From Tubiluchus corallicola (taxonomy: Eukaryota; Priapulida; Priapulimorpha; Priapulimorphida; Tubiluchidae), in the NCBI GenBank assembly GCA_030141605.1, contig JAQGDQ010000112.1, positions 188,501 through 247,500 of the forward strand: a stretch of DNA of 59,000 nucleotides, in the 5' to 3' direction. A model generated the notes under the pieces. It had not been told where the DNA came from and searched no databases. It saw nothing but the letters and a program-made list of their open reading frames with translations. How positions within the stretch are numbered: the first letter of the stretch is position 1; each line of letters opens with the position of its first letter. Made by a program: the position numbers and the translations under genes. Below, one piece after another: positions 29,716-41,298 of the stretch.

Positions 29716-32303
29716 GGGAACCTGACACTGTTCATCGTACAAAGAAGAATACACTGATACTATCTTCCAGATCGTAATGTTAGAGAGACCACCTAGAGAA
29801 AATTCAAAATAAATAAAGCATCCAGAGAAGATCGGAGGGGTAAAAAGTGGTCATTGGGTTAAGCATATTCATTCTGTAAGCTGTAAGTGTAAGAGATGAT
29901 GAAAATGAAGATTAGATTCGCATAAAAATATACGCCTAAAGAGAAGTAAATCAATCAGCTGAGTGACTGCAAAACTCAGTATGGAGATATGCCAGAGACA
30001 ACAACCTTAGTACTACTACTTCTTTTATGCTTCTTAGTTACAAGTTCTTCCTCTTCTTCATTCTCTTATGTTGTATACTGTTCTACAAAAATGTTGCAAA
30101 AATGCTACCAGTTTAAGTAACGTGTGAGTCCAAACTTCAGGTGTATTTTAAGTAAAATGTTATACTATTTCTATGAGGTTGTGAACGTGCAATATAGGAT
30201 ATCTTCGATATTGTTTTAATTTACATCAGGCAACTGACGCAGCGTACACGTCCTTTAACCACAGTTATAACTCTGGTTATAATTTCTAGTCTAAAATCCA
30301 GCTTCACATTATCTTTTATCGCGCACGAAATTAAAACATATAATCGTCATTATCATTGCTCTAATATAAAGTAATGACTTTTTCAGACTTCCAGCACAGG
30401 CTACAGATAATACAGCAGAAAAATTTAGAACTGGATTAGTAAAAACTTATCCACGTTGAATGTTATAATATGAACAATAAGAAAATTCCTAATATCTAAC
30501 GTAGAAGCAAAGCACATCTTAATAAATAAGCTAGCAGAAGATATTAGACTCGAGTCCCAGAGGAGTGCAAAATTTTTCATTCATCTTGCATTTATATAAT
30601 TGCAAAAACTCCCAATAATTAAGTTGTTATTTATACAGAGCAACAAACGATTACATTGTGTAGTACTTACATGTTTTGAGCTGTAAATTCTATAGCGTTC
30701 GACTACTCACTTTTAGTCTTCAGCCAGTCAGCCATCACTTTAGTCAAAACCTACCCCGGCTCCCACACTTGCTACTATAACCTGGTTACACTGAAAAAAA
30801 TCTAAGATATGCTTTCGCCTTTTTCCATCCAGACTTTCCCAGTAGTAGCAGCTAACATATCCTTTCTATATTTCCCTCTGGATGAGTGATCAACTGGAGA
30901 ATTGTTCTGGTTTTAAATTTTAATAGCCAGTGTGTAGTGTAAATAGATACAAATAAGGTGGTCGGTCATGAGTGTCATCACAGACCAATCAACAGCCAAT
31001 AAATGATGTTACCAATATCTATGCCATCAAAATTTTGCATCTTTACAGACCAATTTTATGGTCTCCTCTTACTCTTAGCCAGAGCCCCTGTTCCTCTCTT
31101 CATACATAAAAAGTTTTTAGCACAACCTTTCCCTCGATAGCAAACCACCCAAATGAGCATTTCTCTTTCAGTTAAGCTTTGCTAAAGAAGCAGTAGGCCT
31201 ACAATTACAATAAAATTTAATGTCAATGCATTCATAAATTTCAAAAACACGTAATGTGACAAAAGGTAAAGAAAATTTGAAATCATTGCTGTGATAGTAG
31301 CTTTATTCTTACATTATAACACTAGTTCAATAATAATTTACAAAATAATAACAATAATACGCAACTGAACTTTGAAATACGTTTGTTTTACCACATTAAT
31401 GGAGTCACACAATATACATTCAACATTCGCAAAAACAAAAATAGCGAAACTGGCAACACCAGTACAACAAATTCGCACGGCACTGTTGTCAGTCATTGCT
31501 AATAAATTATTTTATCATGTAATGATTATTATTTACATACGACACACGAAGCTGGCACATGTGAGCTATAAAGATCTATTGTAACACTATCTTTTCTGGC
31601 TGAAGTACCAACGAACTCACAATAATCCTCGATACAGCAAACTAGAAAAGGAAACATTATTACAACCATCTTTCCTTGCTCAATATAATTTCAGTGCAAT
31701 GAAAAGATTCTCCAATTTATGTCTGTTCAGTTAAATGACACCTCGATTTCTGAAAAACAAGAACAATTTACAAACCTTGTTTGAAAAATCTGAGAATTGG
31801 AATATCCAGCATGCACTATATATAAAATCTTTATTGCATAAGTTATACACATTTATAGGTATGATAAAAGACATAAAAATATTATATGTATAACCAGCCA
31901 AAAACTGTTGTAGACAATAGTGTTAAACTAATTATTTACATATCTTTTCACTAAATTATTTACATATATAGTGCCAGCCAATATATCAATAATAACAATA
32001 TGTTAAATTCCTATAATGCAGGACAATCTTAGAAGCCTTAAAGGTTACCATGATGACTGAAACAAAATTACATGAAACAGCAACAAAATACGATCTATTA
32101 GATTAGAAATACAAGTTTTTTTATACAATGCAGGAAAATCATGACGATGCAAGATGTACCGGAAGAAGTGCCATGCTAGTGTCCTGTTCTTAATACAACA
32201 GCAGCATTACGTGATAACATTAGCTGATTTTGGAAAACACTTATAATGACAACACATACATAATTAATATATAACTACAAAAATTTGCAAAAACTGTAGT
32301 TAA
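29716..32303. other. Intergenic DNA and TAF1 3' UTR
   Basis: No gene found. The right end is the presumed 3' UTR of TAF1, which is transcribed leftward from 32304. Confidence 0.55.
31830..31835 (-). promoter_or_regulatory. Candidate TAF1 poly(A) signal
   Basis: AATAAA on the minus strand, about 470 bases beyond the TAF1 stop codon. Confidence 0.4.
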
Positions 32304-35300
32304 TCACTTGAGAAAATCGGCCATGTTGAAACTCTGCTGGCTTTCATCATCATAATCTGGATTATCCACTTTACTTCTCTCATCACTTGCTGACGTGGGA
32401 CTTTCTTCATCATTATCAGAGTCAGATAGCTGCAAGTCATTGTCAATAGTACCGCTCATGATAACCGAGTCACCTGACTGGTCTTCTTTTAATGAAGATT
32501 CCTGGGATTGAAAAAACGATGAAAAATCTGCAGATGCACTATTCTCATTTTCAACAGCAGAGAACTGTGCATTTTCACTGTATTCATACTCCATACTTCG
32601 GCCAAATGTCACACGTCGTGATGCAACTGAGTTCTGATTGCCATATTCATCAACATCATCATCCACTGCACTGTAATCAACACGATTAGCCTCTAACTCA
32701 GAATCACTATCACTAAGCTTTAGATCATCAGCATATTCGCCACCAAGGCTTCCATCATTTGTGTCATCTGGTCCTTCCATTAACGCATTTGTATCGTCAT
32801 CACTATTTTCAGGGGTAATTTGCAAATCCATTTCTAAAACATTTTTCATAACTTCATCATCATCCTCGTCTTCCACCTCAGGAAGCTTCGTAGTATCTTC
32901 ATCATAACCCTCTATGTCTATGAAATCAGAATCTTCAGATTTTGATGTTGCAGTCATGCCAAACGCACTTTTCATCAGCATTTTCTTTGCCAGTTCTTCT
33001 TCCATGCTATTCTCGTCATGTACAGATGTACCACCAGTAATATTAGAATCAGTTTCTACTGCTTCTAGTGCCTTCTCTTGCTTAACTATGATTTCCTTTT
33101 CTAATTGTTCTAAATGTTCTTCGTGAACCTGAAGTTCCTCACGAGCTAACTCAAGGATTTTCAGGCCTGTTGTGGTTACTGCATGTTCAGGTCCATTGTA
33201 AGATACACTGTTTTGTGTCATGAGCTCTACATGGGCCAGAAACTCTTCTCGCTTATGATAAGTGTGGCTTTGGACCTTTTTCTTTATGGTTTCTAGATCC
33301 ATTGGAGACTTGATGACATCGTAGTAGTCTTTCACGAGTTTCTTGTTAACTGGTTTGTGAAATGGCCAAGAATCAGGAATTAGAAACAATTTTTGCACAA
33401 TGTTTTCTAGGATAAAAGAAAATGCCACCTGGTCATCATCATCTAGCAAGGGATTAATAGCTTTCTCGAGCCTCATTAACTTCTCTTCCTTCTCAGCAAA
33501 TTTTTTCAAGCACAAATCTAACATCATCTTGGCAGCCCTGGTTAACATACTGTTTGACCCATTATACGTTATACTATTTGTGACAATTTGATTCACATCT
33601 ACAAGGAAAGCCTCTCGTGACTGGTACTTCTTTGCTCGAATGTTTTCACGGATAGTTTGCATGTCCATTGGTGTCACAATAATCTTGTAGTAATCTGGGA
33701 CCTCTTTGGTACTAACTGGATGCAAAAATGGTGCTGTATCAGGCAGATCACGCATTTCACTCAATATTGTCTCCAATATGCTGCAAAGTGTTACTTGTGG
33801 ATCAGCACGTCGCCTGTTGGATGACTGCCGAGGCTTCTTCAAGTAATCACAGTGAATGGTAGTGCCCGGTCGCCGGCGCTTGATACGTTCTTGTTTCATT
33901 ACCTGTTTTGGTATTTTCAACATCAGCGTTTCCCTGCGTACCTTATCGGCATGGTCTAAAAGCTTTCGTGGCAAGGTAAGCTTTGTGCCTTCCACATTTA
34001 CATGTTTATCTTCCTCCAAAGGTAGCTTTGATACCTGTTCTTCTTGCTCTTCAGTCATAGCAACTTGAACAGATGGCACAGGTGCAGCTTTAGCATACAT
34101 AGGACAATCTTTGTTTGTCCTCATGTGTCCAACTGCACCACAAGCTCCACACTTAAGTTTCAACAATGGCTTTAGCTTCATTCTCCTTTTTGGTGGTTCA
34201 ACAGATGGTGTAGTTTTTGCTTTCATCTCATTGCGTTTAATTCGACGCAGCTTCTCTTGAAGACGACGCTTTTCACGTTTTATTTCTTCTCTTTGCTGTT
34301 CATCCAGTGCCGCAAACTGTGCTATAAAAGAATCATTCTTTGTTTGTCTTATCCGACTGTAAAGATCTATGACAGGCGCTTTGCGGACAATTTCAACTCG
34401 CTCATATTCCTTCCCGTCATCTGTACGGAAAGTTCTATAAATCTTCAGTATTCTGCCCGCATTCACCGAAGGCAATGCATCTGTCTCATCATCCTTTGGT
34501 TTGACGTTATCTTTTTTCTTTTTCGTTTCTGCAACTTGTGCATTACCGTCAAGCATTTTCTGTAATTCTCTTCTCTCTGCTTCCTCTCGCTCATGAGATA
34601 ATTGGGTCAAAGATGTCGCTTTCTTTGTTTTCAGCATGTTTTCTATATTTTTTCCCATTTCCTCTATGTCAGAGTCATCCGAGGAACTTTCTTCATCAGT
34701 GGATAAGACTTCATCTGATGCTAAGACCCTGTTTTGTAAGTCAAATATTCGCTGGCACTCTTCCTTATATCTTTCTTGATGTTCTGCTATGCTAAAGCGA
34801 TTTCCTCGGGCAAACTTGCTCATCATCTGGCCGCCTTCCTCATTTCCTGATTTGGATTGCACAGTAGACAGCGTTCTTACCATGTCAATGATATCCCAGC
34901 GTGGTAGTTTATTGATTTCATCCTCAGGTACTCCAAACTTTCTAAGAAGCTGCTTAGCAGTTTTCAGGTTTAGCCGCCTCAAGTCTGCATCTGTCCCGGT
35001 CACAGTTTTCTTAGCTGGAGCAGGTGATTGTTCATCTTTGTTTGCCACAGGCTTATTTGGTACTTTAATATAAGAGAAACCTTCACCACAGCCAGTCGGA
35101 TCAGCAACGCCATTCAAGGACAACAAGCATTTACCTTTCATAGCTGAAATAAATGCACGGGTGGTATTCCATGGCGCTGACAAGATTTCATCATCAATTT
35201 TGACCTGCGAGTCTTCGTCATCATTATCCTCTTGTGCAAACAACGACTTTTCCCCATATCCTGCATCCTTTAGTCTCTGTTCAGCAGCTAACATACCATA

Positions 35301-38087
35301 CCAACCACAACACTGTTCTGGCGATACCATCGCCCTAATTTCCTCCTCTGTTGGCAGGCGAAAATCAGGCTTAATAACCCACCAATTGGAATCCATTCCT
35401 GTTCTTTTGAAATCAGCACAAAGTTTTAGTCGCTTACGAATGCTACTTTCTGAATGAGAGGGAAATGCCTTTTTTATGTCATCCATTCGTATTCTGCGTG
35501 GAATGTCAGTGCTCTTCCAAAACAAGCGATAAATAAACACTTGAAGAAAATCGCGAATAAAATTATTTGCTCTTTTTGAGTTAGGTCCGGGAACCTCAAA
35601 CAGTGGGCACAACTGTCCCACCGAATATATAGTGTTCACTTCGCGTATATAGTAATGCTGCCGTGTGCGAATAACAACAAAATCTGTGTCTAGAACATCA
35701 TGTGGATATATTGGAACACGAAACAAATTGTTCTCAAATGTTTGTAAACACTGACCTGGTTTCAAAGACCCAAGAAAAGGAGAAGTGTGAGCGTAAGACA
35801 GTTCACCATAAAGCAAATCTGGAGCACCGGAATCTTTGCCAGGTCTCCTTTTATAGCAGTTTTTTATTTTAGTTGCCATGCCAACATTCATCATGACTGG
35901 TGGATGTTCTTCTGAATACTCGGCAAGTATCAGTTCTCCATCCATCCCTGTTAGGTCTTGTGGCATTCTCATAAAGAACATCTCTCCGCCTCCCGAAGCT
36001 TGGCGTTCTTGCTCTCTCATACGCGCTTTCTTCTTGATGTGTTTCAATAGAGGATGAACGGACTGTGGGCCAGGTTGGGCCATCATCCCGTAAGAGTATT
36101 TTTTCAGTGTGGGCCTGTGCCAAGTCCTCAACTTAGACTGTCCTAGATACGTAGGAAAGAAAGGCTGCCGTAGTTCAACAGCAGGAGTTGAATGCTGCAG
36201 CATTCCTCCGCCGCCTACATTATGACGAAGAGCATTGTCTTGTGTGAGTTTCGGATTATAATACTCATCATTCGATAAGTTAAAAATATCTTTCTCTACA
36301 GCTTCGGGCATTGGAGGCGGTTCTAGTTCCTCTTTTTGTGACATTATTCCATGCTTTCCTAGAAGAATCTTCGACTTTTTCGGCTCACTCTTTTTACTTT
36401 TCTCTTGAGACTGTGTCTGTTCATTTGGATCAGGATCATCAGGGATGCCTAAAATTATATTTTCATCATTTGGATCAAGCGTGAGAATTTTAGGACTAGG
36501 TATGTGATCCATGTTTTCTGCATCCCATATTACGTCATCTTCCCAACGTTTATAAATCAAGTCAGAATTCTCTACTGGAAAGATTGAGTACCATGTGTTA
36601 TCAGTAGGTGTGCCCATCTCTGAGAATTCACCGTTGTTTTGAGAAGAATTGCTTTTCAATACAACTGTTTTGTTTCCTAGTGGTCCAGACTTTACAGTCA
36701 GACTACTGGTAGACAAACCGGGAGGCAAATTTGATAATCCTGTGCCACCACTACTCATTTGATTGGGCAGTGGAAGCTCCCTAGTCGTGTTGCTCGGAAT
36801 CCATCCAGCCACCTTACTCTTTGCTTCTGCAGCTGCTAGAACTTTAGCTCTCACAGCCTCACCATCCCAAATAACATCATCCTCCCAATGCAACTGTGTA
36901 ACCATCTCATAACACTCATCCGAAAAAATATCTTTAAATTCTTCATCTGCACTAGTATCTGCATCTGCTTCTTTCTTGATGTCATGCAAGTCCGTTTGGC
37001 TGTCAGAATTTATGGTATCGATCTTATCCTGCTCTTTGTAAGTCTTTTTCAGTTTAAATCCATAATCGAATCCGACGCCGTCATCAGGAACACCAAGCAT
37101 ATCGTACCAAAGCTTAGCAGGTCCATATCTCCAAGGAGCGACTTTGGGAGATTGCTCTTCGTTTTTTGAAATTTGTTGATTAACTTCTTTATTATTTTCT
37201 TCAACTCGCATCATTAAAACCTCGTCGTCGGTCATGCACTCTGAAGGGCTTGGTGGATCACCATCATAATCATAGTAGTGCCAACCAAACTTTTTGGCTG
37301 GAGGATCTTCGCTTTCGTCTTCATGCTCTTCTTTAATACCTACTTGCTGTCCACTAACCGCCTTTGATTTCTTACGACGTTTTCGCACACCTCGCCAAAT
37401 TTGGGGCAAGCTGGAATTAGTCTTTGGACCGAAAAGCCTAGAAAAACGCAAAACCCTGCCTCGCTTAAAATCTGGAAACAATTCTGTGACATCAATATTC
37501 TTTAGTTCAGGTGGCATCATATCAGCTAATGGTGCTTTTAGTTCATCACTATTTGCTCCTTCTTTAAAAGTACTAGTAGTAATTGTCTGTGTTTGGTTAT
37601 TGTCCATGTGGTTTTCAGCAATCTCTGTTTTTGCTGTCACGATATCACTAGCTGAAGAAACGTCAGCTGTTGTATTTTTTGACTGCTTCTCAACAGTATC
37701 ACGTTTGTCAGATCCATCTAAACTAGATGTGCTAAGAGTTGGCAGATCTGGCAACACAGCAGTGGAACAGGTGGCATCATCTATATCCTCAGCCAACTCA
37801 TTTATATCAGAGTAATCAACTGCATCGGCAATTTCGGTATCAGTCTTTACTGCTACATTAGTATCATCAGCACTATCGCTTGTTTTATCAGCAGTTATCT
37901 GTTCAACTAATGATCCTATGCCACTCAGCTGGCTCAAGCCCATCAAATGCTGCTTTGACTCTTCATCCAAAATGTCGTCCTGAAGTTGCCCTTCATTGTC
38001 GATGTTGCCGAAAAGGAAGCCGGTTAAAGATATAGGACCTTGGTCATCAGTTCCATCCTGGTCCTGTTCATCTGTTTCACTGTCCAT
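32304..38087 (-). CDS. TAF1: TAF1, largest subunit of transcription factor TFIID (single coding exon)
   Basis: 1927 codons without an intron, close to the human protein in length. In order: a TBP-binding N-terminal segment at about residues 17-62 (SLTGFLFGN); DELFPDFK-like and [16 protein letters not shown] blocks; paired HWEDDVIWD and RWEDDVIWD motifs; [13 protein letters not shown] opening the large central DUF3591 domain at about 640-1010, which contacts TAF7 and promoter DNA; the [20 protein letters not shown] region near 1026; a zinc knuckle [10 protein letters not shown] at about 1311; and two bromodomains at about 1430-1530 and 1550-1660 with YYKII/YNG and YYDVI/YNG acetyl-lysine elements. 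A long acidic tail follows. The histone-acetyltransferase and kinase activities reported for TAF1 cannot be judged from sequence. It scaffolds TFIID in the nucleus. The lack of introns, when both neighbours have many, is unusual. Confidence 0.98.
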   Translation of the reverse strand: MDSETDEQDQDGTDDQGPISLTGFLFGNIDNEGQLQDDILDEESKQHLMGLSQLSGIGSLVEQITADKTSDSADDTNVAVKTDTEIADAVDYSDINELAEDIDDATCSTAVLPDLPTLSTSSLDGSDKRDTVEKQSKNTTADVSSASDIVTAKTEIAENHMDNNQTQTITTSTFKEGANSDELKAPLADMMPPELKNIDVTELFPDFKRGRVLRFSRLFGPKTNSSLPQIWRGVRKRRKKSKAVSGQQVGIKEEHEDESEDPPAKKFGWHYYDYDGDPPSPSECMTDDEVLMMRVEENNKEVNQQISKNEEQSPKVAPWRYGPAKLWYDMLGVPDDGVGFDYGFKLKKTYKEQDKIDTINSDSQTDLHDIKKEADADTSADEEFKDIFSDECYEMVTQLHWEDDVIWDGEAVRAKVLAAAEAKSKVAGWIPSNTTRELPLPNQMSSGGTGLSNLPPGLSTSSLTVKSGPLGNKTVVLKSNSSQNNGEFSEMGTPTDNTWYSIFPVENSDLIYKRWEDDVIWDAENMDHIPSPKILTLDPNDENIILGIPDDPDPNEQTQSQEKSKKSEPKKSKILLGKHGIMSQKEELEPPPMPEAVEKDIFNLSNDEYYNPKLTQDNALRHNVGGGGMLQHSTPAVELRQPFFPTYLGQSKLRTWHRPTLKKYSYGMMAQPGPQSVHPLLKHIKKKARMREQERQASGGGEMFFMRMPQDLTGMDGELILAEYSEEHPPVMMNVGMATKIKNCYKRRPGKDSGAPDLLYGELSYAHTSPFLGSLKPGQCLQTFENNLFRVPIYPHDVLDTDFVVIRTRQHYYIREVNTIYSVGQLCPLFEVPGPNSKRANNFIRDFLQVFIYRLFWKSTDIPRRIRMDDIKKAFPSHSESSIRKRLKLCADFKRTGMDSNWWVIKPDFRLPTEEEIRAMVSPEQCCGWYGMLAAEQRLKDAGYGEKSLFAQEDNDDEDSQVKIDDEILSAPWNTTRAFISAMKGKCLLSLNGVADPTGCGEGFSYIKVPNKPVANKDEQSPAPAKKTVTGTDADLRRLNLKTAKQLLRKFGVPEDEINKLPRWDIIDMVRTLSTVQSKSGNEEGGQMMSKFARGNRFSIAEHQERYKEECQRIFDLQNRVLASDEVLSTDEESSSDDSDIEEMGKNIENMLKTKKATSLTQLSHEREEAERRELQKMLDGNAQVAETKKKKDNVKPKDDETDALPSVNAGRILKIYRTFRTDDGKEYERVEIVRKAPVIDLYSRIRQTKNDSFIAQFAALDEQQREEIKREKRRLQEKLRRIKRNEMKAKTTPSVEPPKRRMKLKPLLKLKCGACGAVGHMRTNKDCPMYAKAAPVPSVQVAMTEEQEEQVSKLPLEEDKHVNVEGTKLTLPRKLLDHADKVRRETLMLKIPKQVMKQERIKRRRPGTTIHCDYLKKPRQSSNRRRADPQVTLCSILETILSEMRDLPDTAPFLHPVSTKEVPDYYKIIVTPMDMQTIRENIRAKKYQSREAFLVDVNQIVTNSITYNGSNSMLTRAAKMMLDLCLKKFAEKEEKLMRLEKAINPLLDDDDQVAFSFILENIVQKLFLIPDSWPFHKPVNKKLVKDYYDVIKSPMDLETIKKKVQSHTYHKREEFLAHVELMTQNSVSYNGPEHAVTTTGLKILELAREELQVHEEHLEQLEKEIIVKQEKALEAVETDSNITGGTSVHDENSMEEELAKKMLMKSAFGMTATSKSEDSDFIDIEGYDEDTTKLPEVEDEDDDEVMKNVLEMDLQITPENSDDDTNALMEGPDDTNDGSLGGEYADDLKLSDSDSELEANRVDYSAVDDDVDEYGNQNSVASRRVTFGRSMEYEYSENAQFSAVENENSASADFSSFFQSQESSLKEDQSGDSVIMSGTIDNDLQLSDSDNDEESPTSASDERSKVDNPDYDDESQQSFNMADFLK

Positions 38088-38093
38088 TATTTG

Positions 38094-38111
38094 CTAGATC
38101 AATGGAAACAT
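38094..38111 (-). promoter_or_regulatory. Five-codon upstream ORF and splice acceptor before the TAF1 start
   Basis: On the minus strand TTTTTGATTTCAG (AG at 38113-38112) is a strong 3' splice acceptor, and the next base starts an ATG. This opens a tiny frame, M-F-P-L-I-stop (38111-38094). The TAF1 ATG follows six bases after its stop, with AAT before it. If the acceptor is used, the 5' UTR part of this exon is 24 nt. The arrangement could lower initiation on TAF1. Confidence 0.55.
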
Positions 38112-38113
38112 CT

Positions 38114-41100
38114 GAAATCAAAAAATGTATTAAAATACACCTTAAATTCAAATTTCTACTATAAATTTCCCAAGTGGCTGCATTTTCATGGCTCATTGTA
38201 AACACAGCTACCAAAAGAACCTTTCTGCTGCTAACATGTAAGGGTTCTTACAAATGTTCACTTGTTATCATAAGAAATTTCGGCAATGATTAATTTCATC
38301 TTGTCACTCATACGACACTTCGTGTATAAAAATTATTTTTTAGACATTTTAAACAGAGATTGGTGAGATGGAAATCTTACTTAAAGAATCGAAGAAATAG
38401 CCAACGTCCAAGAAATTACTGACAGCCGGCACTGGTTATTTCTTTAATCATACTTATTTTTTTGTAAAATCTTTTATATCAAAATTCCATTCTTTTCTTA
38501 ACAATAAATCATTTGAAGTTTTGTGACTATAGATAAAGTTCCATGCGTCATTAGGACCTATTTAAATTCAATTCAATTTATTTGTCTCTTTTGAACACTA
38601 CATTAGAACGCTATTATAAAACTTCGGTTTTGATTCGGATCCAATCCAATCCAATTTTGTTTTGTTAACAACAGTAAACACTATATGCACATTAGTTATC
38701 TGATCAAGAAATAAAGATGCAGATCTGGAAATTTCTTCATCAAGACAAGTCCAGGAGTACTGCCATTCTTGTATCAAACCACCAAAAACATTATGAATTC
38801 ATTTACAAGCTCAACACCAGGTAAGTAAAAATGTAAAGTGTCCTCGTGCTTTCTGTAAAGCATCCATGCAAATAAACAGAAAAGTGGTTTGGGAAGCTTC
38901 TGTTTCATAATGCACAAGTGCATCATGTAGTCATATCTAGTCATATCTTCTGTACCTGGGACTAGAAGCAAAGTCTGCCCATTTTTAACAGTCCGGCAAA
39001 TACTATGCATAAAAATCACATACTCCTAGGTAGCTTACACTGTAGCGCTGGTAGATATTTTCATGAAAAAGCAGTCCTTTTCACGTCATTTGCATTTGTA
39101 TATTCCTCAGTACAAACTTAGGTACACTGGCAGGTTACCGGTCACATGTATATTGCAAATTGCAAACCATATTAAGAAGCCTGAAAAAATAAAAAATTGA
39201 ATCAATGGGCAAAAAAACCAAAACTGTGTTGACAAGTCAACAGTTTTTAAATTTAAATTTTCTCTTCCAATTTTACCTTAGAAGGTCACTAGGTACCCAC
39301 TGCCCACTCAGTATTTTGATAAGACTTGTCCTAAGTTTTCATAAAGACAATTATCACACTTTGGTCAAACCACAGATCAGTCACATAATGACAAATTGCT
39401 CTTAAATACATAAAGACAATGTGGAACAGAAAAATTCAACATGCCAGGCAATAAGCAGGGAGCAGATGAAATCTCTACCACTGTTTTTACATGCTATCAA
39501 TCTACCGTTTGGCAAGAGCAAAAGCAGTAAAGAAAGAAAAGCGATTAAGCTATTTCTCATCAGAGGTACATTGTATAGGACTATCCCACCACACCTGCAG
39601 CAGGCATTCAAACGGGGGCTGATCTTATCTTTGGATGTGGGTGGGTGCACCAAGAACTTAGGGAAGCCATTCACCAGTTGGTGCCATCTATGGAGCTGAA
39701 ATACATTTATCAAAGCAGGGACACTAACTTGCATAAATTATATATATTTCACAAAGTAAAAGAATTAATTGTATCGTAATGGAATTAATAATTAAAGAAG
39801 GAACACTTGTAAATAGTAAAATAATGAAAACACTAGGCACAATTTTAAACTTTCGAGGTGCCCAAATGTCCCATGCCAAAATGGATGTGCCCAAATGTCG
39901 CAAACCCTTGATCTTCTTCACAAACAAGTATTCTTCACAAACAAATACCAATTTATGGAACAAAATTCCTGAAAAAGAAAACACTATACAGACTGCAAGA
40001 TTATATTGTTACTGGACAGTTCACTGGGCCCATTAGTAGGGACACTACTGGCATTGAGACAAAAAGGTGGCCAATTTCCGCAATCTGCGATATTTTTGTG
40101 CATAATGGGACTGCGTGTAATCATTGTGGCTATCCGTAGCGTAACATCAGTTCAGCTGTGTTCTGCAGCAGTTCTATATTACTGCGTCAAATACTGACAT
40201 ATAGATTTCATAGTTTATTATATTATTACTATTACTTGTATTACTAGCCTGTTTGTGGTAAGCAGGTAAACAGCCAAACTTAATAAGCATCACATCTGGA
40301 AATAAGGCTACACATGAGCAAACTAAGATCACAACTTTCCCAGGCCGAATTAAATATGAAAAAATATCAAAATTACTTTTCTTTCCAAATCTACTGGAAA
40401 AAGTTAGCAACATTTATATCACAATTACAAGCAAGTGTGTACTTGCAAATTGACAGTAGCAGAAGTCTTTGCTCGTATGGCTGGTACTGGGGACAAGCGT
40501 AGGGACATTCTCAACTAATGGTGCACCATCGGACATAGGCAAAATTAATCACGAAATTTAAAATACAACAATAATTGTTATTCTTACTTTTTAGTACAAT
40601 TTTTATAAAATAATAAACAAGAAAGGTTTAAAGTTCTTGCACTCACAAAGTGTGCGACTTAATTTTTTAATGCTCTCTGCGAAAAACACATCAGTGGCAA
40701 ATGACGACGTCGAATTGAAGGCTGCATTTTTGTTGCAAACGTTTTACAACATGTTTCGTTCACTAACAATCATTTGGTTTCGCTCATTTTCTTTCGTTGC
40801 AAAGAGTAAACAATAAATTAATAATACAGGTATTCTGCATAGTTATTATGACTGTACTTGTTGAGTATCATATTTTAAGGTATTTGGGCATTTTCTTGTT
40901 GATCTAAATGATGTTTTGTTATTAAAATTAATATTACTTTTAAGTTTTATTTTTAGGGTAGTTTTACAAATAATACCATAAAATACTACACATAATACAT
41001 AATGCACATTCCCTTATTTAGAGTGTGGAATACTTACATGGGGATCTGCCAAAAAAACTACACTGCAAAATCTTGGTGCTTATCGATATTGCATTTCATT

Positions 41101-41266
41101 TTTTAAGTACTAGATAAATTAAATACTAATGCTCTATTCACAGCATTATTATTAAGCTGATAATTTAACAAATAACTTCCATTTGCTTACATTTCAAAAT
41201 TTGCATGCAGTAGTAGGCAGCATGTTCTCTCCCACTCTCGCTCTCTAACAAAGCTTTGTTTTGTAG
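38114..41266. other. Divergent intergenic region between TAF1 and the nuclear receptor gene
   Basis: About 3.2 kb between two outward-facing genes, presumably holding both promoters and any 5' UTR exons. No promoter element stands out. Short duplications are visible at 39860-39960: GTGCCCAAATGTC twice, and TTCTTCACAAACAA twice. Frames of 60-110 codons here look random. Confidence 0.5.
41227..41266 (+). promoter_or_regulatory. 3' splice acceptor 32 nt upstream of the nuclear receptor ATG
   Basis: Pyrimidine-rich run, a CTCTAAC branch-point-like word at about 41243-41249, and TTTGTTTTGTAG ending at 41266. The downstream exon starts at 41267 and its first ATG is 41299. The reading frame is open back to the acceptor, so a coding upstream exon cannot be excluded. 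Confidence 0.6.
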
Positions 41267-41298
41267 GCTTCTGCAGCTACGTGTGTGGTGGTTCTAGT

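Noticed and set aside
32492-37815. Many plus-strand frames inside TAF1, up to 173 codons
   Set aside because: Antisense shadows of the TAF1 coding exon, with no independent motifs.
39726-39984. Opposed 85-codon frames around 39.8 kb
   Set aside because: Overlapping frames on both strands with no motifs. Local short duplications explain some of the length.
41281-41298. Starting the receptor at GTG 41281
   Set aside because: A non-ATG start is unlikely in a eukaryote. ATG at 41299 has A at -3 and is followed by a second ATG.
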